Part shown: positions 6,234 to 13,490 of the stretch, one piece after another
Numbering within the stretch: position 1 is the stretch's first letter
Layout of the letters: each line of letters starts with the position of its first letter
Assembly: GCA_014647935.1 (NCBI GenBank)
Contig: BMQD01000005.1
Span: forward strand, 83,654-147,653
Origin: Planomonospora parontospora
Lineage (GTDB): Bacteria > Actinomycetota > Actinomycetes > Streptosporangiales > Streptosporangiaceae
Reading direction: 5' to 3'
DNA: 64,000 nt
Made by a program: the position numbers and the translations under genes
Notes under the pieces: generated by a model
Databases searched by the model: none
The model's input: the letters and a program-made list of their open reading frames with translations, nothing else
Told to the model about the DNA's origin: nothing

Positions 6234-7196
6234 TCAGGCCTGGGCGAGCTGGCCGAGGTAGGTCCGGATCCGGGCGGCGCGCGGCTGCCCCACCCGCAGC
6301 TCCTTCTTGATGCGGGTGAGCGCCGGGACCTGGCCCTCGGCGAGCTGCTCGGCGTACCTGGCCGCGGCCACCGGGAACAGCTCGTCGGGGACGGGTGCGA
6401 GGATCGGCGTCTGCGCAGGCGGGGCTACGGGTTCGGCGAGTATGTAGGCCGCATACCCGGCAGCGGCCGGAGCGGTCCCTGTACCCGAGGCCGGGTGCGT
6501 CTCCCCAGGGGCCTGGAGGAGATCCCGCCACCTCTTCGTGGTCCCATCACCGAGCACCGAGACGAGTACGCCCTCAGATGGCGTGTTCTCGAGCGACGGG
6601 GAGACGGAGACGGCTGGCTCTCCTTCGGGCTCCGGCTCAGCGACGAGAACAGCGGGCACCGTACCCGCGGCCGGGCGCATCCCTGCGAAGAGCGGCACGA
6701 CGTCCCGCCACGCCTCCTCCACCGGATCGGCCGGCACCGGCCCGGGTATGTCCCGGAGGGCCGGACGCTCGATCGGCTGGAGGGCCTCGACGAGCGGCTC
6801 GTCGACGGCCTTCTTCCCGGCCGGTGCGGCACCGCGGCGGATCAGCCCCATGAGGAGTTCGTAGGACAGGACGAGGGCGACCGCGGGCCACGCGGCGACG
6901 ATCGCCCCGACGGGCCCGTGAGCCCACCCGTGAGCGACGTTCGCCGCCAGGGTGGCGAGAATCCCGAGGGCGAGCGTCCACCGCGCCAGAGACGGCACAG
7001 GGAGACCGCGCCGGGCCGCGTCGAGCATCACCATCGACGACGCGAAGATGGCGCCGTCGACCGTGAGCGGCGAGAGGTAGGCGGTGAACCCGGCCTCGCC
7101 ATAGGCGGTGACGACCTCGAAGGCGTGCCGGTAGGAGACGACCGCGGCGACCGCGGCCAGGACGACGACCACGAGCGTGGTGGCGGCGCGGATCAC
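6234..7196 (-). CDS. DUF2637 membrane protein, SpdB-like transfer protein
   Basis: 320 residues, GTG start overlapping the previous stop (GTGA). The N-terminal 115 residues carry about four membrane segments and the DUF2637 hallmark: SYRHAFEVV, then SPLTVDGAIFASSMVMLDAA, then ANVAHGW. The long middle (about 125-255) is proline/alanine/glutamate-rich and probably disordered. The C-terminus (LTRIKKELRVGQPRAARIRT) is a short helix-turn-helix-like unit. DUF2637/SpdB proteins occur in actinomycete conjugative plasmids and integrative elements and are linked to intramycelial spread of DNA; the role here is inferred from family. Confidence 0.8.
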   Translation of the reverse strand: MIRAATTLVVVVLAAVAAVVSYRHAFEVVTAYGEAGFTAYLSPLTVDGAIFASSMVMLDAARRGLPVPSLARWTLALGILATLAANVAHGWAHGPVGAIVAAWPAVALVLSYELLMGLIRRGAAPAGKKAVDEPLVEALQPIERPALRDIPGPVPADPVEEAWRDVVPLFAGMRPAAGTVPAVLVAEPEPEGEPAVSVSPSLENTPSEGVLVSVLGDGTTKRWRDLLQAPGETHPASGTGTAPAAAGYAAYILAEPVAPPAQTPILAPVPDELFPVAAARYAEQLAEGQVPALTRIKKELRVGQPRAARIRTYLGQLAQA

Positions 7197-7516
7197 GCGT
7201 CCTCCTTCGGGGTGAGCTGGCGCGGCAGGCGGAGTGCGGCCGCGATGTCCCGGAGGGCCTGGAAGTCGAGGCCGACGATCAGGTCGGCGATGTCCCCCGC
7301 CATGGTCGGGTCCATCTCGACCAGGCGGTTCCGCCCGTTGACCTGGAAGCAGAGACGGACCTCGGGCTCCTCGTGGACGCCGTCCTTCTCCGGCTGAAAA
7401 ACCTCCACGCGGGCCGTCTCACCGGCCGCGGCGAGCATCGCGAAGTGCCCCGCGGTGTGCCGGGTGCCGGCGAGCTGGCACCACGACGGGCACGGCTGAG
7501 TCGAGCGGATCACCAC
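7193..7516 (-). CDS. CPxWC protein (DUF6907-like), copy 1
   Basis: 107 residues from GTG 7516; GTG 7513 is an equally good start that would overlap the upstream stop as GTGA. The N-terminus has CPSWCQLAGTRHTAGH, a possible zinc site of two Cys and two His, followed by a beta-rich part (VEVFQPEKDG, VRLCFQVNG) and a C-terminal helix that aligns with the other two copies upstream. It fits the DUF6907-type family of actinomycete elements; function unknown. Its stop overlaps the DUF2637 gene start. Confidence 0.7.
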   Translation of the reverse strand: MVIRSTQPCPSWCQLAGTRHTAGHFAMLAAAGETARVEVFQPEKDGVHEEPEVRLCFQVNGRNRLVEMDPTMAGDIADLIVGLDFQALRDIAAALRLPRQLTPKEDA

Positions 7517-7896
7517 GTCACCGCCTTCGCCTCGCCGGGGCCCTTCGACCCGCGGGCGAGCGCCGCACCGAACTCGGCGAACGTCTGCACGGTGAGCAAG
7601 GCGATGATGTCACCGAGCGCCCCGGCCGCCGCCAGCGGGATGTTCAGCGTCTTGTGCATGCCCCAGTCCGGGCCGTACAGGACGCTCAGGACCGGCTCCT
7701 GAAGGACGCCGGCCTTCTCGGCCTGGATGTAGCTGACCTCGACGGTGCACCGGTCGAGCAGCATGTCGCCGACGAGCGCGTTGTGGACGACGTCGGCGAC
7801 GCCGAGGGTGGGGGTGGCGGTGTGGTCGTTGCGGCACCACGGGACGTGGCAGGCCGGGTGCCGGGCGGGCGCCTGGTCGGGTACGTTCTCGGACAC
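7510..7896 (-). CDS. CPxWC-type protein (DUF6907-like), copy 2
   Basis: 128 residues. The GTG at 7896 is preceded by AGGAGA; the longer open frame upstream is shadow sequence. The metal-site region reads HPACHVPWCRNDH, so the first Cys is shifted relative to copy 1. A beta-rich middle (CTVEVSYIQAEKAG, VLSVLYG) and C-terminal helix follow as in the other copies. Its stop overlaps the next gene. Second of three tandem paralogues. Confidence 0.7.
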   Translation of the reverse strand: MSENVPDQAPARHPACHVPWCRNDHTATPTLGVADVVHNALVGDMLLDRCTVEVSYIQAEKAGVLQEPVLSVLYGPDWGMHKTLNIPLAAAGALGDIIALLTVQTFAEFGAALARGSKGPGEAKAVTW

Positions 7897-7976
7897 GATC
7901 TCTTCTCCTGGTTGGTTCAGGGGATGGGGGTCCAGGCCCCGGCACGGTGTTCGCGCACCGGCCGGGGCCGCTTTCG

Positions 7977-8396
7977 CTATCGGGACTCGGCGCCCAGGCG
8001 GGCGGCCGAGATGAGGGCCTGGAGGCGGGCGACGGCCTGCTCGGCGTCGTCGAGGGTGAGCGTGGCGACCCCGTCGGCCTCGACGCCGTCGCAGATCGCG
8101 AGGACGAGCCGCGGGTCCTGGCCGGGCTCCTGGAGGAGCTGGCCGATGACCTCGACGCGGCCGCCGGCGGGGGCGGCGAGGAGGGCGTGGGCGCTCTCGT
8201 GCTCGACGTCGATGCCGTTGCCGTGCGGGTTGGCGCACCAGGCCGGGCAGGCGGCGGCCGGCGGCTCGACCGCAGCAGCGGGAGCAGGGGGCCGGAGGCC
8301 GGGCACGGCGGTGGCGGAACGGACGATGACCGGCTCGACGACCGAAGGCGTCGTAGGGATGGCCGGGACAGCGGTGACGCTCGTAAGGTGGTGCAT
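7977..8396 (-). CDS. CPxWC protein (DUF6907-like), copy 3
   Basis: 139 residues, ATG at 8396. An alanine/proline-rich first 47 residues precede the signature CPAWCANPHGNGID followed by HESAH. The rest has strands RVEVIGQLL and RLVLAICDG and a final helix (LDDAEQAVARLQALISAARL), parallel to copies 1 and 2. It is the promoter-proximal gene of the leftward element operon 8396 to 5866, about 80 bases from copy 2. Confidence 0.7.
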   Translation of the reverse strand: MHHLTSVTAVPAIPTTPSVVEPVIVRSATAVPGLRPPAPAAAVEPPAAACPAWCANPHGNGIDVEHESAHALLAAPAGGRVEVIGQLLQEPGQDPRLVLAICDGVEADGVATLTLDDAEQAVARLQALISAARLGAESR

Positions 8397-8425
8397 TGGG
8401 TCTTCTTCCTGGTTGTGCAGGGAGA

Positions 8426-8535
8426 GATCAAGGGCTCGTCAGGTGGTCGCACACCCGGCGGGCCCGTCTCTTTTTCCTGGCCAATCCGATGGGTTACAGA
8501 TTGCCTATCGGCTCGGCCACGCTCGTCACTGTACG
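8426..8535 (-). promoter_or_regulatory. Conserved leader/promoter module, copy B
   Basis: It shares blocks with 4953-5026: GATCAAGGGCTCGTC (8426-8440), GGCGGGCCCGTC (8457-8468), TTACAGATTGCC (8494-8505) and TCACTGTACG (8526-8535). CCGAT at 8485 and ATCGG at 8507 add a dyad. It is the only space upstream of the leftward operon at 8396. Control by the GntR-type repressor at 5107 is inferred from the shared CACTGTACG word. Confidence 0.6.
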
Positions 8536-8676
8536 GCCCGATCCCCTGTGAGTCATGGCGCCTCACGGTGATCGACATCACAGGGCAAAGATCGGAGCGT
8601 CCCGGGCGTCATCCGGTTCCGGGCGTGGGACTGATCTTCTCGGCGGAAGGGCGAATCCGCGACAAGGAAAAGGTGT

Positions 8677-9276
8677 ATGGGGACACGTCCCTGCGAACGG
8701 AGGGCTGTCCGGCTTGCCGCCGGCGCCCTGTTCGCCGTACAGACAACGTTCATCGCAGCGGCCGGCGTCACCGCCGTCCCTGCCGGTGGCCCGGTCCCGG
8801 CGCCGGGCGCGCCGGTGTCCGCAGCCGCGCCGGGGGTTCCGATGCGCCTGGCGGCCCCGGCGTCCCGGCCCCGCCGGGTGCGGCCGGTGTGGCTCGGCCA
8901 CACGCAGGCGGCCAGGCGGGTGCAGCGGGCCGGTCTGGGGCTGTACTCGTCCGGCGGGTGCACCGACCGCCGGATGCGGCACTGCACCTCACTGGAGGCG
9001 ATCAGGACCAGGACGCTGAGGGGGGCGATCCGGCTCAAGCGCCGCAGCGGCTGCCCGGTCACCCTCACCGGCGGCACCGAGGTCGGCCACGTCGTCGGCC
9101 GCTACAGCCACGGGAACGGCTACAAACTGGACGTGGCTCCCAACGCCTGCGTCGACCGGCACATCACCCGCACCCAGCCGTTCCGCGGCCTGCGCTCCGA
9201 TGGGGCGCTCCTCTACGGCTCCCCGGAGTCCCTCTACGCCCGCACGCCGTCGCACTGGGACATCCTCTTCCGCTGA
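8677..9276 (+). CDS. Secreted M15-like metallopeptidase or relative
   Basis: 199 residues, ATG start. Residues 1-30 look like a signal peptide (arginines, then LAAGALFAVQTTFIAAAGVTA). After a proline-rich linker the folded part carries four cysteines and two motifs reminiscent of VanY/M15 D,D-peptidases: SHGNGYKLDV (His145, Asp152) and a late SHWDIL (His193, Asp195). In M15 enzymes such residues bind zinc for cell-wall peptide cleavage. The match is partial, so activity is not certain. It lies at the boundary between the element and the core chromosome, transcribed towards asd. Confidence 0.6.
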   Translation: MGTRPCERRAVRLAAGALFAVQTTFIAAAGVTAVPAGGPVPAPGAPVSAAAPGVPMRLAAPASRPRRVRPVWLGHTQAARRVQRAGLGLYSSGGCTDRRMRHCTSLEAIRTRTLRGAIRLKRRSGCPVTLTGGTEVGHVVGRYSHGNGYKLDVAPNACVDRHITRTQPFRGLRSDGALLYGSPESLYARTPSHWDILFR

Positions 9277-9304
9277 CCCGCGGGCGGTCGGCTCCGCTCG
9301 CTCC

Positions 9305-9334
9305 GGGCCCGACGTGAACGGGCCCGACGTGAAC
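9305..9334. repeat. Tandem 15-bp repeat
   Basis: GGGCCCGACGTGAAC occurs twice back to back (9305-9319 and 9320-9334), directly before the large terminator palindrome. Confidence 0.7.
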
Positions 9335-9368
9335 GGGCCCCTTCCGCCGCGCGGCGGAAGGGGCCCGT
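9333..9368. terminator. 36-bp perfect palindrome between convergent genes
   Basis: Arms 9333-9350 and 9351-9368 are exact complements (ACGGGCCCCTTCCGCCGC and its reverse complement). It lies between the + strand gene ending at 9276 and asd ending at 9389, so it can terminate both transcripts. Confidence 0.8.
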
Positions 9369-9388
9369 CACGGGCCGTGCGGAAGGCG

Positions 9389-10459
9389 TCAGCCGGTGAA
9401 CTCGGCCGCGACCAGCTCGGCGATCTCCGCCGCGTTCAGGGCCGCGCCCTTGCGCAGGTTGTCGCCGCAGACGAACAGGTCGAGCGTGTTCGGGAAGTCC
9501 AGCGCCTGGCGGATCCGGCCCACGTAGGTGGGGTCGGTGCCGACGACGTCGGCCGGGGTCGGGTAGACGCCGTTGGCCGGGTCGTCCATGACGACCACCG
9601 TGGGGGCGGCCTCCAGGATCCGGTGGGCGTCGGCGACGGTGATCTCGCGCTCGAAGGTCGCGTGCACGGCCAGCGAGTGCGTGGTGATCACCGGGACGCG
9701 GACGCAGGTCGCCGAGACCTTCAGGTCGTCGATGCCAAGGATCTTGCGGGACTCGTTGCGGAGCTTGAGCTCCTCGGAGGCCCAGCCGCCCTCCTTGAGC
9801 GAGCCCGCCCACGGCACGACGTTGAACGCCACCGGCGCCGGGAACGGCGACTCGCCGTCGCCCAGCTTGTTCTGCAGGGCCTTGCGCACGTCGCCCGCGG
9901 TCTGGCCCACCGTGCGGTCGCCGGCCAGGGCCTCGACCTCGTCGTAGAGCCGCGCCGAACCGGCCACGCCCGCGCCGGAGACCGCCTGGTAGGAGGCGAC
10001 CACCAGCTCGCGCAGGCCGTACTGCTCGTGCAGTGCGCCCATCGCGGCCATCATCGACAGCGTGGTGCAGTTCGGGGTGGAGATGATGTTCCGCGGCCGG
10101 TTGCGCGCGGCCTCCGGGTTGACCTCGGGCACCACCAGCGGGACCTCGGGGTCCATCCGGAAGGTGCCGGACTTGTCGATGACGACCGCGCCGCGGCCGG
10201 CCGCGATCGGCACCCACTCGGCGGAGACCTCGTCGGGGACGTCGAAGATCGCGATGTCCACGCCGTCGAAGACCTCGGGGGCCAGCGCCTGGACGACCAC
10301 GTTCTCACCGCGGACCTGCAGGACCTTGCCCGCGGAGCGGGCGGAGGCGACGAGCCTGATCTCGCCGTAGACGTCCTCGCGGGAGGAGATGATGTCGCGC
10401 ATCACGGTGCCGACGGCACCGGTCGCGCCGATCAGGGCGAGGGTGGGCTTGCGGCTCAT
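9389..10459 (-). CDS. asd: Aspartate-semialdehyde dehydrogenase
   Basis: 356 residues, full length. It reduces aspartyl phosphate to aspartate semialdehyde with NADPH, the second step towards lysine, diaminopimelate, threonine and methionine. Visible: the GATGAVG nucleotide-binding loop at 11-17, the catalytic cysteine in STPNCTT (Cys131) and the active-site region around SYQAVSGAG. The ATG overlaps the stop of lysC (ATGA), so kinase and dehydrogenase are translated as a coupled pair, the usual ask-asd order of actinobacteria. Confidence 0.97.
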   Translation of the reverse strand: MSRKPTLALIGATGAVGTVMRDIISSREDVYGEIRLVASARSAGKVLQVRGENVVVQALAPEVFDGVDIAIFDVPDEVSAEWVPIAAGRGAVVIDKSGTFRMDPEVPLVVPEVNPEAARNRPRNIISTPNCTTLSMMAAMGALHEQYGLRELVVASYQAVSGAGVAGSARLYDEVEALAGDRTVGQTAGDVRKALQNKLGDGESPFPAPVAFNVVPWAGSLKEGGWASEELKLRNESRKILGIDDLKVSATCVRVPVITTHSLAVHATFEREITVADAHRILEAAPTVVVMDDPANGVYPTPADVVGTDPTYVGRIRQALDFPNTLDLFVCGDNLRKGAALNAAEIAELVAAEFTG

Positions 10460-10977
10460 CGTCCGGTACCTCCGTAGATCACTGCTTCAACCTGGTCGGC
10501 GTCGAGGTCGAACGCGCGGTGCGCGGCGGCGACCGCCGCGTCCACCTCGTCCTGCCCGACGATCACCGAGATGCGGATCTCCGAAGTGGAGATCATCTCG
10601 ATGTTCACCCCCGCGTCGGCGAGGGCGGCGAAGAACGTCGCGGTGACGCCCGGGTGCGAGCGCATGCCCGCCCCGATCAGCGAGACCTTCCCGATCTGGT
10701 CGTCGAACTGCAGCGACTCGAAGCCGATCCGCTCCTGGACCTTCTTCAGCGCGGTCAGCGCCGCGGAGCCGTCGGTCGTGGGCAGCGTGAAGGAGATGTC
10801 CGTCCGGCCCGTCGCCGCCGCCGACACGTTCTGCACGATCATGTCGATGTTGATCTCAGCGTCCGCCAGCGTTTTGAAGATCGTGGCAGCCTCGCCGACC
10901 TTGTCGGGCACCCCGACAACGGTGATCTTGGCCTCGCTCCGGTCGTGCGCGACGCCGGAGATGATCGGCTGCTCCAT
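10456..10977 (-). CDS. lysC: Internal start of the short (beta) aspartokinase subunit
   Basis: Within lysC, an in-frame ATG at 10977 ([18 protein letters not shown]) is preceded by GAAGGAAACGAG, a good ribosome binding site. It would yield a 173-residue protein holding only the ACT regulatory domains. Alpha2-beta2 aspartokinases with an overlapping beta reading frame at exactly this place are known from Corynebacterium and Bacillus; use here is inferred. Confidence 0.6.
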   Translation of the reverse strand: MEQPIISGVAHDRSEAKITVVGVPDKVGEAATIFKTLADAEINIDMIVQNVSAAATGRTDISFTLPTTDGSAALTALKKVQERIGFESLQFDDQIGKVSLIGAGMRSHPGVTATFFAALADAGVNIEMISTSEIRISVIVGQDEVDAAVAAAHRAFDLDADQVEAVIYGGTGR

Positions 10978-11730
10978 CTCGTTTCCTTCGCTGTCGGGGT
11001 CGGAGACGACCCACGTGCCTTCCTTGGTGCTGAACGAGCTTCTGACGTGGATCGGCAGGCTGAACCTGCGGGCGTACTCGACGCAGCGCAGGTGCAGGAT
11101 CTTCGCCCCGCAGGCCGCCATCTCCATCATCTCCTCGTAGGAGATCCTGGGGATCTTGCGGGCGGCCGGCACGATGCGGGGGTCGGCGGTGAAGACGCCG
11201 TCCACGTCGGTGTAGATCTCACACACGTCGGCGTCCAGGGCGGCGGCCAGCGCGACCGCGGTCGTGTCGGAGCCGCCCCGGCCCAGCGTGGTGATGTCCT
11301 TGGTGTTCTGCGAGACGCCCTGGAAGCCAGCCACGATCGCGATCTGGCCCTCGTCGAGGGCCTCCCGGATCCGGCTGGGCGTCACGTCGATGATCCGCGC
11401 CTTGCCGTGGGTCGAGTCCGTGATGACCCCGGCCTGGGAGCCGGTGAACGAGCGCGCCTCGTGGCCCAGGTTGGCGATCGCCATCGCCAGCAGGGCCATC
11501 GAGATGCGCTCACCGGAGGTCAGCAGCATGTCGAGCTCGCGGCCCGGCGGCAGCGGCGAGACCTGCTGCGCGAGGTCGAGCAGCTCGTCGGTCGTGTCGC
11601 CCATCGCGGAGACGACCACCACGACGTCGTTGCCGGCTTTTTTCGTCGCGACGATCCGCTGCGCGACCCGCTTGATGCAGGACGCGTCGGCGACGGACGA
11701 ACCACCGTACTTCTGAACAACGAGCGCCAC
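10456..11730 (-). CDS. lysC: Aspartate kinase (aspartokinase)
   Basis: 424 residues from GTG 11730, which has GGAGA seven bases upstream; an in-frame start further up would add a non-conserved piece. It phosphorylates aspartate, the committed step of the pathway. Visible: KYGGSSVAD near the N-terminus, the catalytic-domain [13 protein letters not shown], and two C-terminal ACT domains that bind lysine/threonine (starting [13 protein letters not shown] and [13 protein letters not shown]). A TAGACT hexamer at 11769-11774 could be the -10 element. Coupled to asd. An internal start gives the short subunit (see 10456-10977). Confidence 0.96.
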   Translation of the reverse strand: MALVVQKYGGSSVADASCIKRVAQRIVATKKAGNDVVVVVSAMGDTTDELLDLAQQVSPLPPGRELDMLLTSGERISMALLAMAIANLGHEARSFTGSQAGVITDSTHGKARIIDVTPSRIREALDEGQIAIVAGFQGVSQNTKDITTLGRGGSDTTAVALAAALDADVCEIYTDVDGVFTADPRIVPAARKIPRISYEEMMEMAACGAKILHLRCVEYARRFSLPIHVRSSFSTKEGTWVVSDPDSEGNEMEQPIISGVAHDRSEAKITVVGVPDKVGEAATIFKTLADAEINIDMIVQNVSAAATGRTDISFTLPTTDGSAALTALKKVQERIGFESLQFDDQIGKVSLIGAGMRSHPGVTATFFAALADAGVNIEMISTSEIRISVIVGQDEVDAAVAAAHRAFDLDADQVEAVIYGGTGR

Positions 11731-11821
11731 GAGATGTCTCCGAAGCAATCTAGGGCTGTGGAGCTCTCAGTCTACTGTCGCGGCACCAGGGTTCTTCTGG
11801 TTTAGACCACTATGTGGACGA

Positions 11822-12361
11822 TCACACCGTTGTGCGCTCTTCGGCCACGTCGAGGCGGGTGTGCGCGACGAGCGCCTGGAGCGCCCGCATCGCCGCTCCC
11901 GCGTGGTTCCCCCAGGTGTTGAAGTAGGAGTACTGCCACCACCACAGCGCCTCCAGCGGACGCCCCGCCCGGTAGTGCCGCAGGCCGTGGATGAGGTCGG
12001 CCGCCACCGCCGTCAGGTCGTCCGAGAGGCGGTACGGCGTGACCGCGGTGTCCTTGTAGGGGTCGAAGACCTCGGCGTAGTCGTCCACCGGGCCCAGCCG
12101 CTCGGCGAGCGCGGTGCGCAGGGGGTCGACGTCGGGGTCCGCGCTCAGGTGCGGCTCCCAGTTCTCCGACAGGATCACGTCCTGGCTCGCGCCGAGCTGC
12201 GCGCCGGCCGAACTGACCTGGGCGACCTCGACCAGCAGCAGCGGCAGGACGGCGTCCCCGCCCTCACCGCCCGCCAGCCGGGTCAGGCCGTCGAGGTAGT
12301 TCTGCGCGTGCACCGCGATCCGGTCCGCGAACGCACTCCACTCATTGGAGATCTCAGACAT
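11822..12361 (-). CDS. DUF5063 family protein
   Basis: 179 residues starting [20 protein letters not shown] at ATG 12361; this start overlaps the end of recR by eight bases. The family is a helical protein found next to recR in actinobacteria. Conserved-looking region: [26 protein letters not shown] near the C-terminus, quoted here in part only as [15 protein letters not shown]. No enzymatic motif is visible; function unknown, and the neighbourhood suggests a link to recombination or replication. Confidence 0.8.
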   Translation of the reverse strand: MSEISNEWSAFADRIAVHAQNYLDGLTRLAGGEGGDAVLPLLLVEVAQVSSAGAQLGASQDVILSENWEPHLSADPDVDPLRTALAERLGPVDDYAEVFDPYKDTAVTPYRLSDDLTAVAADLIHGLRHYRAGRPLEALWWWQYSYFNTWGNHAGAAMRALQALVAHTRLDVAEERTTV

Positions 12362-12953
12362 CCAGCAGCCTCCGTCCTTCGAACGCGCGGCCCAGGGTGA
12401 CCTCGTCGGCGTACTCGAGGTCACCGCCCACAGGCAGACCGCTGGCCAGTCGTGTCACTTTCAGGCCCATCGGCTTCACCAGCCGGGCGAGGTAGGTCGC
12501 CGTCGCCTCCCCCTCCAGGTTGGGGTCGGTGGCGATGATCAGCTCCGTCACCCGGCCGTCGGCCAGGCGCGTCATCAGCTCCCGGATGCGCAGGTCGTCG
12601 GGGCCGACCCCGTCGATCGGGCTGATCGCCCCGCCGAGCACGTGGTAGCGGCCGCGGAACTCCCGGGTCTTCTCGATCGCCACGACGTCCTTGGACTCCT
12701 CGACGACGCAGATCACATGGGGGTCGCGCCGGGCGTCACGGCAGATCCGGCACTCCTCCTCCGCCGCCACGTTCCCGCAGACCCGGCAGAAGCGGACCTT
12801 CTCCTTGACCTCCAGCAGCGCGTGCGCGAGCCGTTTCACGTCGGCCGGCTCGGCGGCCAGCAGGTGGAACGCGATCCGCTGCGCGCTCTTCGGACCGACG
12901 CCGGGCAGCATGCCCAGCTCGTCGATCAGGTTCTGGACGACCCCTTCGTACAT
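12354..12953 (-). CDS. recR: Recombination protein RecR
   Basis: 199 residues, standard length. It works with RecO and RecF to load RecA at gaps in DNA. Visible in order: helix-hairpin-helix [20 protein letters not shown] (10-30 region), a four-cysteine zinc site CRVC...CRIC, and a Toprim domain beginning [15 protein letters not shown] with the acidic cluster [12 protein letters not shown]. It lies three bases after ybaB in the dnaX-ybaB-recR-DUF5063 cluster. Confidence 0.97.
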   Translation of the reverse strand: MYEGVVQNLIDELGMLPGVGPKSAQRIAFHLLAAEPADVKRLAHALLEVKEKVRFCRVCGNVAAEEECRICRDARRDPHVICVVEESKDVVAIEKTREFRGRYHVLGGAISPIDGVGPDDLRIRELMTRLADGRVTELIIATDPNLEGEATATYLARLVKPMGLKVTRLASGLPVGGDLEYADEVTLGRAFEGRRLLDV

Positions 12954-12956
12954 GGC

Positions 12957-13343
12957 CTAGAACCCGGGCAGCTGGCCGAGACCGCCGCCGCCCAGCCCCT
13001 GGGCGAGCGGGCCGAGCTTCTCCTGCTGCAGGTCGTTGGCCGCGCGGACCGCGTCCCGGATCGCCGCGATCACCAGGTCGGCGATGGTGTCGGCGGTCTC
13101 CTGGGGGTCACCGGGATCCACCGCCTCGGGGCTGATCTTCAGTTCCAGCAGCTCACCGCCGCCGTTGACCGTGGCCACGACCAGGCCGCCGCCCGCCGAG
13201 CCCTCGATCTCCGCGTCGTTCAGCTCCTGCTGGGCGCTCACCAGCTGCTGCTGCATGAGCTGTGCCTGCTCCAGCAGCTGCTGGAGGTTGACATCCCCTG
13301 GGTTCACCGTCGTGCGCTCCTCGTCCATGACGTCAGTCGTCAC
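12957..13343 (-). CDS. YbaB/EbfC nucleoid-associated protein
   Basis: 128 residues from GTG 13343; ATG 13328 is an alternative and no strong ribosome site separates them. The core has the family pattern: the helix [20 protein letters not shown], the sheet [20 protein letters not shown], and the helix [20 protein letters not shown], followed by a glycine-rich tail [13 protein letters not shown]. It dimerises and binds DNA. Classic position between dnaX and recR. Confidence 0.93.
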   Translation of the reverse strand: MTTDVMDEERTTVNPGDVNLQQLLEQAQLMQQQLVSAQQELNDAEIEGSAGGGLVVATVNGGGELLELKISPEAVDPGDPQETADTIADLVIAAIRDAVRAANDLQQEKLGPLAQGLGGGGLGQLPGF

Positions 13344-13490
13344 GAGCCTACGGGGTCGGAGCCAGGTAGTGCACTGGCGGTCGCACGTGTTCCCCGAGTG
13401 CGCACGCTAAACCTCCGCCGGGACCGGTACGGCGCGCGGTCGGCCGACCGTGGCCGGACCCCGGCTGGGACCGGTACGGCGCACCGCCGG

